A stretch of 64,000 nucleotides of DNA from Corallium rubrum. Lineage: Eukaryota; Cnidaria; Anthozoa; Scleralcyonacea; Coralliidae. The stretch lies in contig OZ035999.1 of the NCBI GenBank assembly GCA_964035015.1, positions 1,981,627-2,045,626 on the forward strand. Reading direction: 5' to 3'. A program made the translations under genes and the position numbers. Below are positions 1 through 35,588 of the stretch, one piece after another; the first letter of the stretch is position 1; each line of letters opens with the position of its first letter. The notes under the pieces were generated by a model, which was not told where the DNA came from, searched no databases, and was given only the letters and a program-made list of their open reading frames with translations.

Positions 1-512
1 TTGGTAGGGGCGTAACGCTGAACCTTTGACACCTTGCTCTGTTCCAGACTATTAGGCAAAAAATATTACTAGAAAGTAGTACATCCAACAGGAGTGAGTG
101 TTGCTTCCTTCGGTTTCTAAACGCAGCCAAAGGCAATACGTGGCAAATTAAAAGTCCGAATGGTAAAACAATGCTAAAATTAAAAAGTGTACGAGACGTT
201 TTTGGATCCAAAAAATGTGATTTTTTTCTCATGATTTACTTCGTAATATTTATTTGCGACTTTTCTTATCTCTTCGTATACAGACGTAAATATTTTAATT
301 AAAATAGAGAGATTTGAAGACGCAGGCGTGTGATCATGGCCTAAACATCAAGGAAAATTTTGGACTCATGGTCAAAAAATTATTTAATGGCCCCTAAACA
401 CCCCCCGGTTTGTCCTATTTTAATAAGCCATAAACGGGACCCAAAGAAGTAAAAAAGCTAAGGGCCACCATTGGCAGTAATAAAGCATCCCTGAAATGAA
501 ACAGTACATCCT
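1..512. other. Non-coding flank, no gene seen
   Basis: AT-rich sequence with frequent stops in all frames. I see no open reading frame with a recognisable protein, no splice-linked exons and no tandem array. It may be intron or intergenic DNA of a gene outside the window. Confidence 0.5.
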
Positions 513-651
513 AAAGGCTGTTTTCCATTACGTCCGCTTTGCCCGTGCGGACAGCGTGCAATTTTAGTTCGCTTTGGAAGTTGAAGATTTCCAACTTTCA
601 AAGCCCGTTCCGCCCGCGTGGGCAAGCGTACGTAATGGATAACGGTCTTAA
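513..651. mobile_element. Fold-back MITE (about 140 bp)
   Basis: The left arm (GGCTGTTTTCCATTACGT then GCTTTGCCCGTGCGG) is matched in reverse complement on the right (CCGCCCGCGTGGGCAAGC then ACGTAATGGATAACGG), giving a near-palindrome with arms of about 35 bp. There is no coding capacity. The antisense ORF over it is an accident. Confidence 0.6.
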
Positions 652-984
652 AGGACGCAAGGGTCACATGACAGCGACAGTCATAAAGGCTCCCGTTGTT
701 GTGATAAAAAATTAGGGACAAATGCAATTAATTAACGCAATGTACTATTCTCGGTTTTCACTTAGGCCGCCATTTCATTGTTTCTGTGCACCAACATGGC
801 CGCCGTGACGTCAGATGAAGACCAAGAATACTATAAGATGCTATATGGTATATTATTTTGTTTCATTAAAAATGGGGGTCTATAGTCATGGGATCCTGAT
901 CAACAACCAGGCTGCCCCCCTCTCGTCAGGTTGGTATCTTCCAATAACCCGCTGGCTCTCCGAGTGCCCTCTAGTTAATTAGTT

Positions 985-1256
985 GGTCGACCGCAGTCGG
1001 AGGTAACCAGAAGACTCCTCTTTCTTGGTTCCAGCCCTAAGGCAGGGGTGGGCGCCACTCCTATCCCAGATGGTGTTGATTTTGCGGAGGGAGGAAAACC
1101 GGAGAACCCGGTGAAAACCCTTGAGGCACAGGAGACCACATCACATGGTCCAAGCTCGATACCCAGACGGTCACCCATCCAAGTACTAACCCCATCTAAC
1201 CGGACTTGACTTGCGTGAGGCATCGCTCTAACAGCACACGCCACCCGTGCTCCCTC
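985..1256 (-). mobile_element. SINE with 5S rRNA-like head
   Basis: Read on the minus strand, positions 1212-1160 contain GGTTAGTACTTGGATGGG followed by TGACCG, which matches the 3' half of 5S rRNA. A body rich in CCGGTTTTCCTCC and GTGGCGCCCACCCC follows. Related pieces recur at 22385, 30710, 37780 and 61448, so this is a dispersed family and not a functional 5S gene. Its head abuts the mariner-like MITE that starts at 1259. Confidence 0.65.
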
Positions 1257-1258
1257 TA

Positions 1259-1538
1259 CAGTGTGTATAAAAAAAACCTGAACCCTTAGAAAACAATCTA
1301 TTGTAGTAGTTTGAAAGCCCTAAGCACTTCGCTGAACCCACAGATGCGTAAATCACACGGTCTTATACACCTGGGAAATTAAGATAACGTGAAGTGTATG
1401 CATAGTGAAAGTATTTAAAAGCTTTTTCTCTTCATGTTTAACTTATGTGCTGATTAATTTATAACGCAGCGCTTTTAGGGCTTTCAAACTACTACAATAG
1501 GTTGTTTTCTAAGGGTTCAGTTTTTTTTATACACACTG
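1259..1538. mobile_element. Mariner-type MITE with TA duplication
   Basis: This is a 280 bp element with terminal inverted repeats of about 65 bp. The left end starts CAGTGTGTATAAAA and the right end finishes TTTTATACACACTG. It is flanked on both sides by TA (1257-1258 and 1539-1540), the target duplication expected of Tc1/mariner elements. The arms are almost identical, which suggests a fairly young copy. It encodes no transposase. Confidence 0.85.
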
Positions 1539-1544
1539 TATATA

Positions 1545-2318
1545 GTTTATTCATAAAAACACCTCAAGCAAATTTACAATTTTATATACATCACATCCCA
1601 TGATATTAATATTAAGCAACTCCTATCTGTGCACAGGCTATATCAGAAAGTGCCACAGAATATAAATATATATAAAATTAAAATTACAATAAGCACTTTA
1701 TTTTCATCTAATGTTCGTTAGCTATAGTCTAGATTTCTTCGTGATTTCCTCTATAATTCTAATATGTTTATATGACAAGATATTTTTAAAACCTCGCGAT
1801 GACCATAACCACAAGGGTCTAAAGTAAACAACTTCAATATATGTTCCTTATATGTAACTTAAATGCAGCCACTATTTTCTTTGTAAATAGATATTTACCT
1901 ATAATTATTCCCATGTGCAATATGGTAAAACACACAAACCATAGATCACGGAAGGGGAACTGGATAGGCAACTTAACAAAACCGGAAACGAAGTTTGCAC
2001 AAATTGCTATGGTAATTATACGCTTGTAAGCGGCTAATGCACTTAACAACTAAACTTAAGTAAATTACACTATTGCTTAAATTCAGTAATAGCTGAACGT
2101 AACCATGTGGGACCGCCCGTTAGTGCTTTAGCCACTTATAATTGTATAATTACCAAAAAATCTTGGCAAATTACCAACACCATTCATGCCAAACGTTTGC
2201 GCATGCGTAAGTTTGCAAGAGTAAACACTGCAAAAAAAATCCACATCGGAAAAGACGCAGTTGTAAAATTGCCCGTGAATATATAGAAAGAAAAAAATCG
2301 TACATACTTAGCCGACAT
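1545..2318. other. Downstream flank of the acetyltransferase gene
   Basis: AT-rich spacer without a credible coding region. It must contain the 3' UTR of the minus-strand acetyltransferase. A block near 1936-1985 (GGAAGGGGAACTGGATAGG) recurs near 54073-54092, so part of it is repeat-derived. Confidence 0.4.
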
Positions 2319-3137
2319 TTAATACACGTACGCCATCAAAGCCTTGGCGGATATCTCCGTTTTGGCAAGTTTCTGGAAGATCTTTCCACCGTTCTCCTCG
2401 TAATCGTTATAGAACACTTCAGCTATGATGCGATGTTCAAAGTGGTCGATGAGATATTGGGTTATCCTTTCTGCCGTGGTTATACAGAAAGCCACTCTAA
2501 TTTCGGCGTTCTTGAGAATAGGACGCAACGCGCTGGTTGTGTGCTCCACAATACCCAAGGATCGATAGCTTGGGTGTGTGGCTGCGTGAGAACAAAAGGC
2601 AATGGCGTCCGGAAGGCAGCGTTGTAACTCAGGGATAGCCTTCTCGTGAACAGCACGCATCAAATTCAATCCGGTTTCGCAAAAAGAGTCACCTGTATCA
2701 CACTCACTCTTATAAATCTCTCTGTTGTATCTCTCTGCGAAAATTACGCTTACTATCTTGTTGGGATCGTTATCCTTGACTGCGACAAGGCTAAGCCCCT
2801 CCTTAACTTTGCTGACCAAGGCATCATCGGACAAGAGCAGTTCAAACCTCTGTTCAATCAGAGGAATCCGCTCAGCAGTGGATAGCGAAGGGTAGTGCAG
2901 CTCACCAAGCGAATTAACGATCGGTTCGTTGTTTTCCACAAACGCCTGTGCGATGAGTTGTCTGATTTGTGAAATGTTATGCCTTTCGTCAAGTATTTCC
3001 AAAGAGATTCCCTCTGGAATATCCTTTTTCTTTGACGCAGGAACCACGAGTGCTAAGGAACTGGATCTTCGAAAGCCAAGCCCTTGGATTTGGCAACTGC
3101 GAGGCACGAAACCGAAACACTTCTTCAAGGCGAACAT
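2319..3137 (-). CDS. GNAT-superfamily N-acetyltransferase, intronless
   Basis: Predicted 272-residue protein from the ATG at 3137 to a stop at 2319. A longer open frame up to 3200 would need a TTG start, so I chose the first ATG, which also lies downstream of a TATA box. Residues 1-35 are basic and Ser/Arg-rich and could be an organelle presequence (inference). Residues 45-270 resemble a GNAT acetyl-CoA-dependent acyltransferase: a core strand (LSLVAV, 116-120), the region with C-terminal SHAATHPSYRSLGIVEHTT at 183-201 in the motif A/P-loop position, and a distal FYNDYEENGGKIFQKL segment near 242-256. The P-loop is not a perfect Q/RxxGxG/A, so substrate and even activity are open. There are no introns, which could mean a retrocopy. 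It is divergent from the gene at 4111. Confidence 0.75.
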   Translation of the reverse strand: MFALKKCFGFVPRSCQIQGLGFRRSSSLALVVPASKKKDIPEGISLEILDERHNISQIRQLIAQAFVENNEPIVNSLGELHYPSLSTAERIPLIEQRFELLLSDDALVSKVKEGLSLVAVKDNDPNKIVSVIFAERYNREIYKSECDTGDSFCETGLNLMRAVHEKAIPELQRCLPDAIAFCSHAATHPSYRSLGIVEHTTSALRPILKNAEIRVAFCITTAERITQYLIDHFEHRIIAEVFYNDYEENGGKIFQKLAKTEISAKALMAYVY

Positions 3138-3202
3138 CTTGTGCTGAGGCAGGCAAAACAACTCAGCAGTTTCTGACGCACTACGTCTAACGCCAGACAA
3201 TG

Positions 3203-3210
3203 TTTATATA
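3203..3210 (-). promoter_or_regulatory. TATA box of the acetyltransferase gene
   Basis: TATATAAA on the minus strand, 66 bp upstream of the chosen ATG at 3137. Transcription starting about 30 bp downstream would give a short leader of about 40 nt. This supports the ATG at 3137 over the upstream TTG. Confidence 0.5.
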
Positions 3211-4110
3211 AGCCAAAACGCCGAACGTTCACAGGTATATGAGAGAGAAAAACGTTAAATAAACACATTAACAGCGTGAATGTGAAGTGAGTGTAGTTAA
3301 TGGGAACCCTCCAACGTAGCATCACAAAGCCACTGCTGTGATTGCCAGTGGAAACTGTGTAGCATAAAACACCTCCCCTGCAATAGCAGTGCGCTTCCAT
3401 TTTATACAACCACGGTGATCGCTCTTCGCGTTAACAAAGAACCAGGGTTGTGAGATAACGGAGAGGGGAGATACAACCGTATGATCAACTGATTACTTCA
3501 ACAGCGCGCAATAAAATAAACCGTGCGCTTACCAGGCATAGGGGTAACAGTACAATCAATGAATTAGCTTGTAGAACATCGATATCAGTTGGTGAACTGA
3601 TGTTTCAGTTTAACAAAACAGCAAGCCTGCAGACAATGACCTTCTCTCGGCTCCTTTCTGCTATCTGAAACAAGACTGAGGTTTCAAACGGTTAAAAAAG
3701 GTATTAAAGAATCGGTGACATTTCTCCTATTATTGATATTATAATATAAAACAATATCACCTGCTAAGACAGGATGTATATGATAAAGATATATATATAT
3801 ATATATAAGATAGTGCACACCCATATAACATCATATCACAGAATACTCTACAATACTGTGAGTTTGGCTTAGCAACTGACACGAAAAGAATCTCTTTCGG
3901 CTAAAAAAATAAATGAGCATGCCAAAAAGTTTTTTATAATTCTTTATGGCACGGACGCATGTCGTGTTTGTTTAAACAAAAACAATTAGATTATCTGCTC
4001 TTAAATTGTTTAAAATAGAATAGTTGAATCCGTTATCTTTTGCATCAAGTCATCGAGTAATTAGTCGAGTATCGTAGTTAGAGTAATTTAAGGAGTGTCA
4101 TCGGTTCCTA

Positions 4111-4451
4111 ATGACAAAAATTCGCGAAGTCCAGTTTGGATTCGAAGTGTGCCTCCACTCTGAAAAAGGCCCTGAGCAAAGAGATTGGAATTCACAGAAC
4201 AAAACCAACAGAATTCATAACAGATGGAGGTAAGAGATAAATATTTCGCTGTGAATGAATCAGCGAAATTTGTTGATAGATAATATTTTATCTACAGAGT
4301 AATCCATTCCCGATTAGGTCTATACCCTGGACAAGTAAAATCGTCTGGAGTCAGCCTGGGTGAAAGTATAGTCTATGGAAAAGCGGCATGGGTTAACACG
4401 TTAGCTGCACCATTCAGAGATTGCAGCACGGGAAACAATACTACGAAATAA
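4111..4451 (+). CDS. Hypothetical two-exon gene, 90 residues
   Basis: Exon 1 is 4111-4229 (ATG to TGGAG|GTAAGA) and exon 2 is 4298-4451 (TCTACAG| to TAA). The exons join in phase (119 + 154 nt = 91 codons). The 68 bp intron has consensus ends. The start of the product (MTKIREVQFGF) is followed by a basic, hydrophilic middle, and exon 2 encodes GVSLGESIVYGKAAW. There is no signal peptide or clear membrane segment. AATAAA lies at the stop codon itself (AAATAAAAG). I do not recognise the family. Further 5' exons are possible. It is transcribed away from the acetyltransferase gene. Confidence 0.55.
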
Positions 4452-4504
4452 AAGTAATAATGAACAAGGGCATCGTTTCAAGATTACTATATGGAATTGC
4501 TTTA

Positions 4505-4735
4505 TGACAAGTTTCTCAACCCTCTCAATCCTGAATTATCTTTTAGAATTTTACTCTGGCTAACGCCAGACAATTTTACTAAACATTGGGAGGCCTTTCG
4601 GGTTGAAAGGGTTCAAACCTATCTCAATTAACCCTCTCAACCCTGAATATACCCTTTTAGTATTCTACTTTGGCTAACGCCAGACGATTTTACTCGTCAT
4701 TCAGGGAGGCATTTAGGGTTGAAAGGGTTAAATAA
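4505..4735. repeat. Two tandem copies of a ~115 bp dispersed repeat
   Basis: Two similar blocks (about 4507-4612 and 4625-4733), each carrying CCCTCTCAA.CCTGAAT, GGCTAACGCCAGAC, ATTTTACT and a closing GGGTTGAAAGGGTT. The first and last motifs are inverted relative to each other, so each block could fold. The central motif recurs elsewhere in the window. Confidence 0.6.
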
Positions 4736-4739
4736 AATT

Positions 4740-6370
4740 TTAATTAATATTTAGTCTTTGTGTATAGGTACAGCCTACGCATTTCGCAACCCACATTCCG
4801 CAAACGACCAAATTTCTTCATCATAGAGCCAAAACGACACAAAAATGTTGGCAGCAAATTATAGACACAAATGTGACAGAATCAAAAGAAAGAGCCGGTC
4901 AACAAATAAAGAAAAAGAATATTATAAAACATAACTACTTCCTCCTTGTTAATATAAAAAACGTAGAAATGTAATTTGAGGCACTTGGTCTGATGATGAA
5001 ATATTACCATTTCGTTTTCGGTGTTTTCTTTTATCCATAGTGTGGATTTTTTAAGATGTTCATTTTCAGATTATGTTTTTATATTATGTGTCAGGACAGA
5101 ATGTGATGTACATATTTACAATGTACTGGAAACATGAAGAATTAAAATGTTACACGTCGAGAAAATTCTCCGTATCCATGCAAAACTGAAACAAAACAAT
5201 TTGATATGAAAAGTCTTGTTATGGGTGGACAAGCTTTTAGCAAGGTCAAACTACTTAATTGTTGACCAATCATTCTCTTGCGTCTATGCAGGAGGGAAAG
5301 AGGGATTTGAAAAGCCTTTATCTAAAGTAAACAGAAACAAGATTGCTTGCTGTGGGAGAAACGATAGGGGCTTGGCAAACATTTGCTAAACCTATTAAGC
5401 CATTAAACTAAATTGGGCTTTGTCCTCTCAACCAAAAGCCAATAGCTGAAATTTTTTTCACAAATTTTGTAAAAATATCGAGGACACAAATGGACAACAA
5501 AGTTCCAATTAAGGTCATGATCTCGCGACAAGGAAATGTGCATTGAATAATAATTGAGGCCGGGTTGATCAGATAAAGTGCTACAAACATAGGATAAGAT
5601 AACATTTTCTAAAACTAGATTAAAAAAATATAGATAAAACTAGACGTATTGAGATTCCAACGCTTTACACTGTGGTTATACTCGGAAATTTTGATAAAGA
5701 AAGCAACATAAAAAATGTAAATATTACTCAATTCTTCCCCAAGATTTATACCATTAGGTTACGAAACGTGTACCTTGTCTTAGTATTACGTTTATTTTTG
5801 CTTGCCTAATCAGTTTTCAAACAATTATACAAACTAACTGCACACTGTTTCCTGCGTGTCTTATATAAGCTATGGTCACATGCATGCACCGATTTGTGTC
5901 GCCGATTTGTGCCGCAAGATATTGCGAGATAAATCGGTCACCCGGCTACACACATCAATTTGCGTTGAAGAAAAATCAAGTATAAGCGGAGCTTGAACAG
6001 CAGAAATTTGGCATAATTGCAACACAAAATCGGCGACAGGTATGTTACACTTGTCGATTTGTGCGGCATTGCAGATTTTCGTTGAGGTTTTTGATCCCTT
6101 ATAAAAAATTTACAAAGCTTCAGCAACGCATAAATTTCTGTCGCTTCATTGAATGGAAAATTCCATCTTCACCTCAAAACATATATTTTTACTATTGCCA
6201 TCATAAATTTTCACTATTTGCGTGAAATTAATCAAAGTTGGAAGTTCAGGAAGGTTAAAATACAAATCCGACGAATTTATAACGCAGTTACAGACACCAT
6301 AGGTAATTGTCGTTTTTATAGAAACATGTTTTGTCCTAAGAGTGATTGTTTATATCCTCCGGTGGACCTC
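4740..6370. other. Intergenic stretch, no gene seen
   Basis: AT-rich DNA with only short accidental ORFs. AATAAA signals near 4905 could serve the upstream small gene. Around 5888-6065 the words CGATTTGTG and CGCCGAT recur in both orientations, suggesting a decayed inverted-repeat element. Confidence 0.4.
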
Positions 6371-6376
6371 CACTGA

Positions 6377-6660
6377 TGAATAGAACTTCCGTGCATGCTA
6401 TTTTTCTCAATGAGTCTTTTTCGGTTACGATACTTTATTTAGCATCGTTATACAAAGCGACAAGCAAGAAAAGAAATGTTCACAACTGCTCTGCAAGATG
6501 TCCTTGAGCTCAAAGCAAATGCTCAAAATAATTAAGTAAGCACATACCGAATGTAAATCTTCGAGCTATATTACTCGGAATATTTTACCCAATCGAGACT
6601 TGAACCCACAACCTTCTTATCGCCAGTGAGACGCTCAAACCAACTCAGATGGTTGGAACG
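6377..6660 (-). mobile_element. tRNA-like SINE copy
   Basis: The first of three near-identical copies in 2 kb (6377-6660, 6984-7203, 8173-8490). It carries a body block (TTCTCAATGAGTCTTTTTCG, then ATTTAGCATCGTTATA) joined to a head whose minus strand reads GGTTGTGGGTTCAAGTC, a pol III B-box-like word. A shared tail (TTGTATGTATGACATAATA) extends beyond the head. Confidence 0.65.
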
Positions 6661-6983
6661 AAGGCCAACTGCATGAGTTGTATGTATGACATAATATACT
6701 GCTATAGTACAAGTATACTAGAAGTTTTTATCAAAAGTGAAGTGCTGCGAGTTGCTACCATTTACTATTTAGTAGTAAAATACTTGTTATCGTCCGAAGC
6801 ATTTTCAATTAAAGAGCTTAAGCATGCGACGTTTTCCACAACATGGACGTCACGCGTATAAAATCGAGCCATTAAAGAGTGATGGCGTCAGCGCTCTTGC
6901 TTGAAATGAAGAACGGCAATCTATGCAGTTTTAGGTTGTTGATTTGCAGCAATAGCGGCTGTTGCCATCTTTAATGGCTCAAT

Positions 6984-7203
6984 GCTATTTTTCTCAATGA
7001 GTCTTTTTCGGTTACGATACTTTATTTAGCATCGTTATATATACAAAGCGACAAGCAAGAAAAGAAATGTTCACAACTGCTCTGCAAGACGTCCCTTGAG
7101 CTCAAAGCAAATGCTCAAAATAATTAAGTAAGCAAATATTGAGTGTAAATCTTCGAGCTATATTACTCGGAATTTTTTTCCCAATCGACACTTGAACCCG
7201 CGC
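6984..7203 (-). mobile_element. tRNA-like SINE copy, interrupted by a LINE
   Basis: Same family as 6377-6660. Its sequence stops abruptly inside the tRNA-like head after CACTTGAACCC. The rest of the head (CTCATCGCCGTTGAGA) resumes at about 8022, so the retrotransposon fragment between them was inserted into this SINE. Confidence 0.65.
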
Positions 7204-7204
7204 A

Positions 7205-8021
7205 CAAGAGATGATCAATGAAGTGGACAATTGGTCAAACGATAATAAATTAGAACTAAATCCAAAGAAATGTAAGGAACTCCAAATTTCATTTTCCAAA
7301 ACACCAAAGTCCTACGCATCCACCACAGTTGGAGAGACAACCATCACTGAAGTTGCTTCAATTAAGCTTTTGGGCGTCTCCATACAAAACAATTTAAAAT
7401 GGAACTCACACGTTAATGAAATTACCAGGAGGGCCTCAAAGCGTATATATTTTTTGATCCAACTTAAACGCGCTAATGTATCTACAAACAATCTTATTAA
7501 GTTCTATATTACATGTATCCAATCAGTACTTTTATATGCCTGTCAGGTTTTCCATTATGGCCTCCCTGTTTATCTAAGTATTTCACTAGAGCGAATACAG
7601 AAAAGAGCTTTACATATTATTTACGGATATGAATTGTCGTATTCAGAATTGCTCAATATCTCTGGATTATGTAGCCTAGCAAATCGTCGAGCAGAACTTT
7701 GTCAGACCTTTTACTGTAAAATAGTTAGTCAACCACAAGGAAATTTGTACAAACTCCTTCCCTTTAATGTAACTCACACTTCAGTCACTTTGAGAAATAC
7801 TACGCCTATGTATGTTCCCTTATGTAGAACTAAGCGTTTTAAAGACACCTTTGTAGTATCTGGAGCAAACACGTACAATAACCTAATATCTCTTTCTTAA
7901 ATATCTTAAACTCGTTTACATTTTAGAAGTACAATTTTTAGTGTAGTTTAATTCGAAAATTTTAATTGTAAGCTATATATACCCTTAAATGTAAGTGAAT
8001 CCTTTATAGACTTATGTAAAT
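7205..8021 (+). mobile_element. 5'-truncated CR1/L2-type LINE fragment
   Basis: An open frame at 7211-7897 encodes 229 residues matching the segment C-terminal to the catalytic YxDD box of non-LTR reverse transcriptases: NKLELNPKKCKELQISF near residues 12-28, IKLLGVSIQNNLKWNSHV near 51-68, and a thumb-like region with RIQKRALHIIYG. The catalytic palm is missing, so it is inactive. An AT-rich 3' tail ends near ATGTAAAT at 8010-8018, as in CR1/L2-like elements. It sits inside a SINE and about 8 bp of the SINE are missing at the junction. Confidence 0.8.
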
Positions 8022-8172
8022 TCTCATCGCCGTTGAGATGCTCAAACTAACTCAGATGGTTGGAACGAAGGTCAACTGCACGAGTTGTATGTATGACATA
8101 ATATACTGCTATTAATAGTACAAGTATATGATGATATATGTTAATGTCGTAATAAATAAGAGTTGTCGTCGG

Positions 8173-8490
8173 GTGAATAGAACTTCCGTGCATGCTATTT
8201 TTCTCAATGAGTCTTTTTCGGTTACGATACTTTATTTAGCATCGTTATATATACAAAGCGACAAGCAAGAAAAGAAATGTTCACAACTGCTCTGCAAGAC
8301 GTCCCTTGAGCTCAAAGCAAATGCTCAAAATAATTAAGTAAGCAAATATTGAGTGTAAATCTTCGAGCTATATTACTTGGAATTTTTTTCCCAATCGACA
8401 CTTGAACCCACAACCTTCTCATCGCCATTAAGACGCTCAAAACAACTCAGATGGTTGGAACGCAGGTCAACTGCACGAGTTGTATGTATG
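8173..8490 (-). mobile_element. tRNA-like SINE copy
   Basis: Third copy of the 6377 family, with body, tRNA-like head (8395-8460) and tail. A TIR element follows immediately at 8493. Confidence 0.6.
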
Positions 8491-8492
8491 AC

Positions 8493-8801
8493 CATAGTTA
8501 ATAGAAAATATACATGGTTTGGAAGCTCACAAAAGTCATTGTTTTATGTTTTTGTTCAGGTTTATGGAAATTTTTGCACTTTCACGGTTACTGAACATAT
8601 TGTGTTTTCTGTATAATGAAGCAATCATCCAATAGCAACGTTTGGGTTCAATCACTCAACCGTACTGTTTAAATATTAATAAACCTAAAACAAAGGATTT
8701 GGCACCTTCATGTACCTTTCAACATAAATCGTAGCTTGATTGTTAACCGCTTTCAAGTTTGCCGGGTTTCCAAACCGTGTATATCTTTTCTATTAACTAT
8801 G
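8493..8801. mobile_element. TIR MITE family A, copy 1
   Basis: Starts CATAGTTAATAGAAAATATA and ends with its reverse complement (TATCTTTTCTATTAACTATG); terminal inverted repeats are about 31 bp and extend through the GGTTTGGAA motif. A second copy lies at 60865-61172, more than 90% identical by eye. No coding capacity. Confidence 0.8.
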
Positions 8802-8836
8802 AGTACACGTATTAAACAATTATTGAATGAGGTTGA

Positions 8837-8941
8837 GCATGATATCGAGAATTATCAAGGACGAGGTTTGTGTTATCCACCGAAGCCGAAGGCTGAGGTG
8901 GATAACACAAACCGAGGCCTTGATAATTCTCGATATCATGC
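8837..8941. repeat. Near-perfect 105 bp palindrome
   Basis: GCATGATATCGAGAATTATC opens the left arm and GATAATTCTCGATATCATGC closes the right arm; the inner arms (TTTGTGTTATCCACC / GGTGGATAACACAAA) also pair. The loop is only a few bases. It could be a fold-back MITE. Confidence 0.8.
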
Positions 8942-9091
8942 GAAAACCGAATCCAATAATTCTTTTATTATATATTCAAAAGCTATACTCTTCGTGCTTT
9001 TACTATCTTTCTCTGAGAGCAACGTCGAAATTTCTTACTTTGGGCGGGATTTTTAGCAAGCTGCCGACCGCGCTGGGGGCTTGGGTTCGAC

Positions 9092-9154
9092 AGCGTGCAA
9101 AAACACCTTGTTTTGGATCGAAGTTCGATCCAAAACAAGGTATTATTGCACGCT
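9092..9154. repeat. 63 bp palindrome
   Basis: Arms AGCGTGCAAAAACACCTTG / CAAGGTATTATTGCACGCT and CTTGTTTTGGATCGAA / TTCGATCCAAAACAAG pair around a single-base centre. Confidence 0.75.
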
Positions 9155-11181
9155 GATCACGTCAGCAGCTGAAATAACGCGTCAGCTTCCAGATACGGAG
9201 AATTAGCGGGGGGCGTTTTGGCCAATCACGAACGAGAATAAAGTTTGAATATATAATAAATGATGTTATTATACAATACTGATACAATCTCGACTGTGAT
9301 TGGCTAAAAACCTACAGACAATTCTCGATGTCTTGCCACCTACAAAATATCAAAAATTGTCTTACTCCCCATAACCCTCTACCGCATTACTCTATGTTGC
9401 CTGCAAAGGCTGCAGTATCAAACCCCATATACTGAAGAGCTCAACAAAGCTATAGAAGGCGACTTCTATAGAAAGCGACTTCTAGACGCGACGATAATTC
9501 GTCGTGCAACTCGAACAGTGCTCGAACACGCATTATCGTCGCATTATCCGTCTGACTCAAACGAATTTAATTGCCGAGACGAATTTAATTCATGTGTCGA
9601 ATTTAATGGAGTTATACGTCGCAGTTTCGTCGAATAAAATCCAAACAATTAAATTTGTCTAAATTAAATTCGTCTTTTGTGCGACGTTTAGCGCAGGTCT
9701 TACTTGGAAATGTTTCCGAGTTCCCAAGCGAGACTCGAAGCATGCATGCACAAACTTCTGATCGCCAGTGAAACACTTGAGCTACTGGCTCTCAAATGGT
9801 TTAGAGTCAGATATGTTCATGAATGTAGCTTACAATTGTTTCTATATATGAATCATTCAAAAATGCATTAATAATTCATGAGGAAAATTCCAAAGAAATT
9901 AATGTTTAATCAGTGTCTTTATATGTGATAAAGATACCTCCTGATTTACATAAACTTTAGCTTTGATTTTCTCGGCTTAGACAAGGTTATTTTTCAAACT
10001 TACTACGCCAATGAACTTACCAAGTGGTTCGTTCTTGAAGCCGTTCAATAAATTCGCAGTTCGTGTTATATCTGATAGAACACTCCTGTTGTTTATTAAA
10101 CAGTACATAAAAAATGTCGTTCCCCCATATTCTTTGACATGTCCAAAAACATCACTATCTCTAATTTAAAAATCGTTATTTCAAATAAATATTATCCAGT
10201 GTGTAATTTTTGAGTGATAAAAAGAGACGTCTTCAAAGCGTATAGGATGACAACTTTAGTACATGCAATGTTAACCGTGACGTCACACTCGACATTTTCT
10301 GAAGGTATTTCCGACAATGCGCCATTTTGAACAGTTAACAAGATTTCCAGTTACAAAAACCTCAATATCTCCAAAACTTTAAGTAATTTTCCGCCGAGAT
10401 TTTGTCAGTGGGTTACACTCACTGACCTCTATATAACTGGACTGCGGGTGCTCCACGAAAAAATGGCCCAAATACACGCCATCCGACGCCATCTTGTTAC
10501 GTCTGAGCCACGAAATTGACCAATCACAGGCCACCTTTTGGCTAGCCGTGTCTTATGAGGTTAAAAAGGGCATGGGACCAAATTTACGAAAAGAAACGAG
10601 CTGAGAGTTGACAAACATTTTGAAAGCCAAAAACGATTGTCGGTAAGCAAAAAGTGCAACTAAACCAAACATATTTACAGGTTTCTTTTTAAAGGATAAT
10701 TCTGGATGGTTTTATGTTGTTTTGTATGTTTCTTGAGTTTCCAGTCGTGTTCGGGAAGATGCTTTAACTGTCCGGTTTGAGCTTGCTTTATTCGACACCA
10801 AACACGGCAAAGAAACAAGCTTGGGATTTTCCACGGAACCTTTGTTTCACACCAGAATTTACATGTATTTCAATGTCTTTGAACTTTTTACTTTAAAAAA
10901 GAATTAAATTTCTGTGTTTTTCTCAAAGCCTTTTTTTGCTTCAAAAGAGTTATCGGCGTGAGCCGTCAACTATTTGGGCTACTTTACGCCGTCGGAAGAC
11001 CTAACGCCGTTCAAATGGGGACACTTCATGTAATACAAAAGTATCGGGGTTACACTGTACAAATACTACACTAAGACAAACGTAGTTACGTTGCATTTCA
11101 CTTTTGAGGGTAATTTTAAAATAACCATTTATATTATTACTTATATTAAATTTTATACAATAAAAAGAAAATATAGAAGTT
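9155..11181. other. Intergenic region between repeats and BRD7/9 3' end
   Basis: No coding region is recognisable. A cluster of CGAATTTAAT words lies at 9547-9680 and a tRNA-like SINE scrap near 9742-9800 (ACTTCTGATCGCCAGTGAAA). The part near 11100-11181 must hold the 3' UTR of BRD7/9. Confidence 0.4.
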
Positions 11182-34980
<23,799 letters not shown>

Positions 34981-35158
34981 TTCAGCAAATAGTTACTGAA
35001 CAAAATCTCATAAATATTCTCGTCAAAAACTTTCAAAATTCAAACAATGAAGAAATAAGAAAATGAAACGAACACGAAGTACTTAATGAACGCGGTCTCT
35101 CGAAACGCTGTTCCTACTTCAAGTAAGCTACTCATAGTGTTTCTCCAAAAACGTACAT

Positions 35159-35206
<48 letters not shown>

Positions 35207-35588
35207 ATTCACTGCCGTTGGTGGATTAACAAAGTGAACAAAAATATGCAACGGCACAAGAACGCTAACACAGCTTGATCCAATTACGTTAGTGACCTAC
35301 AGCTTAAATAAAAGAAAAGAAAAGACGAAGTGGTTTTGTACTTGTATTGGGCGCATGTCAAGAGATATAATACTTTTTTATTTTTCTGATATTTGAATTT
35401 CTCTGATCTTCTACTGTTCACGTGAAAAGGCTCGTGCGTGGCATGTGGCGTACACGTATTTCCGTCTGATCACTTCCGGTGCCTGTTGTTTCCGTAAATT
35501 TCCTTTATAATTCGTGTGTTCCGATTGAAACTGTGCACTTTGATCTCGCTGATTTAAAATATACAGTTCCAATAAAAAGTTGGTAAAC
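34981..35588. promoter_or_regulatory. Shared 5' region of BRD7/9 and DGAT1
   Basis: The two start codons are 608 bp apart and face away from each other, so both promoters and 5' UTRs must lie here unless upstream exons exist. An (ATTT)n run (35157-35204) occupies the centre. No clear TATA box sits at a plausible distance from either ATG. A bidirectional promoter is inferred. Confidence 0.5.

Noticed and set aside
1160..1212. 5S rRNA gene
   Set aside because: Only the 3' half resembles 5S, it is fused to unrelated sequence, and diverged copies are scattered singly.
975..1244. 89-residue minus-strand ORF
   Set aside because: It is a translation of the 5S-like SINE body; repeats of this family elsewhere do not keep the frame.
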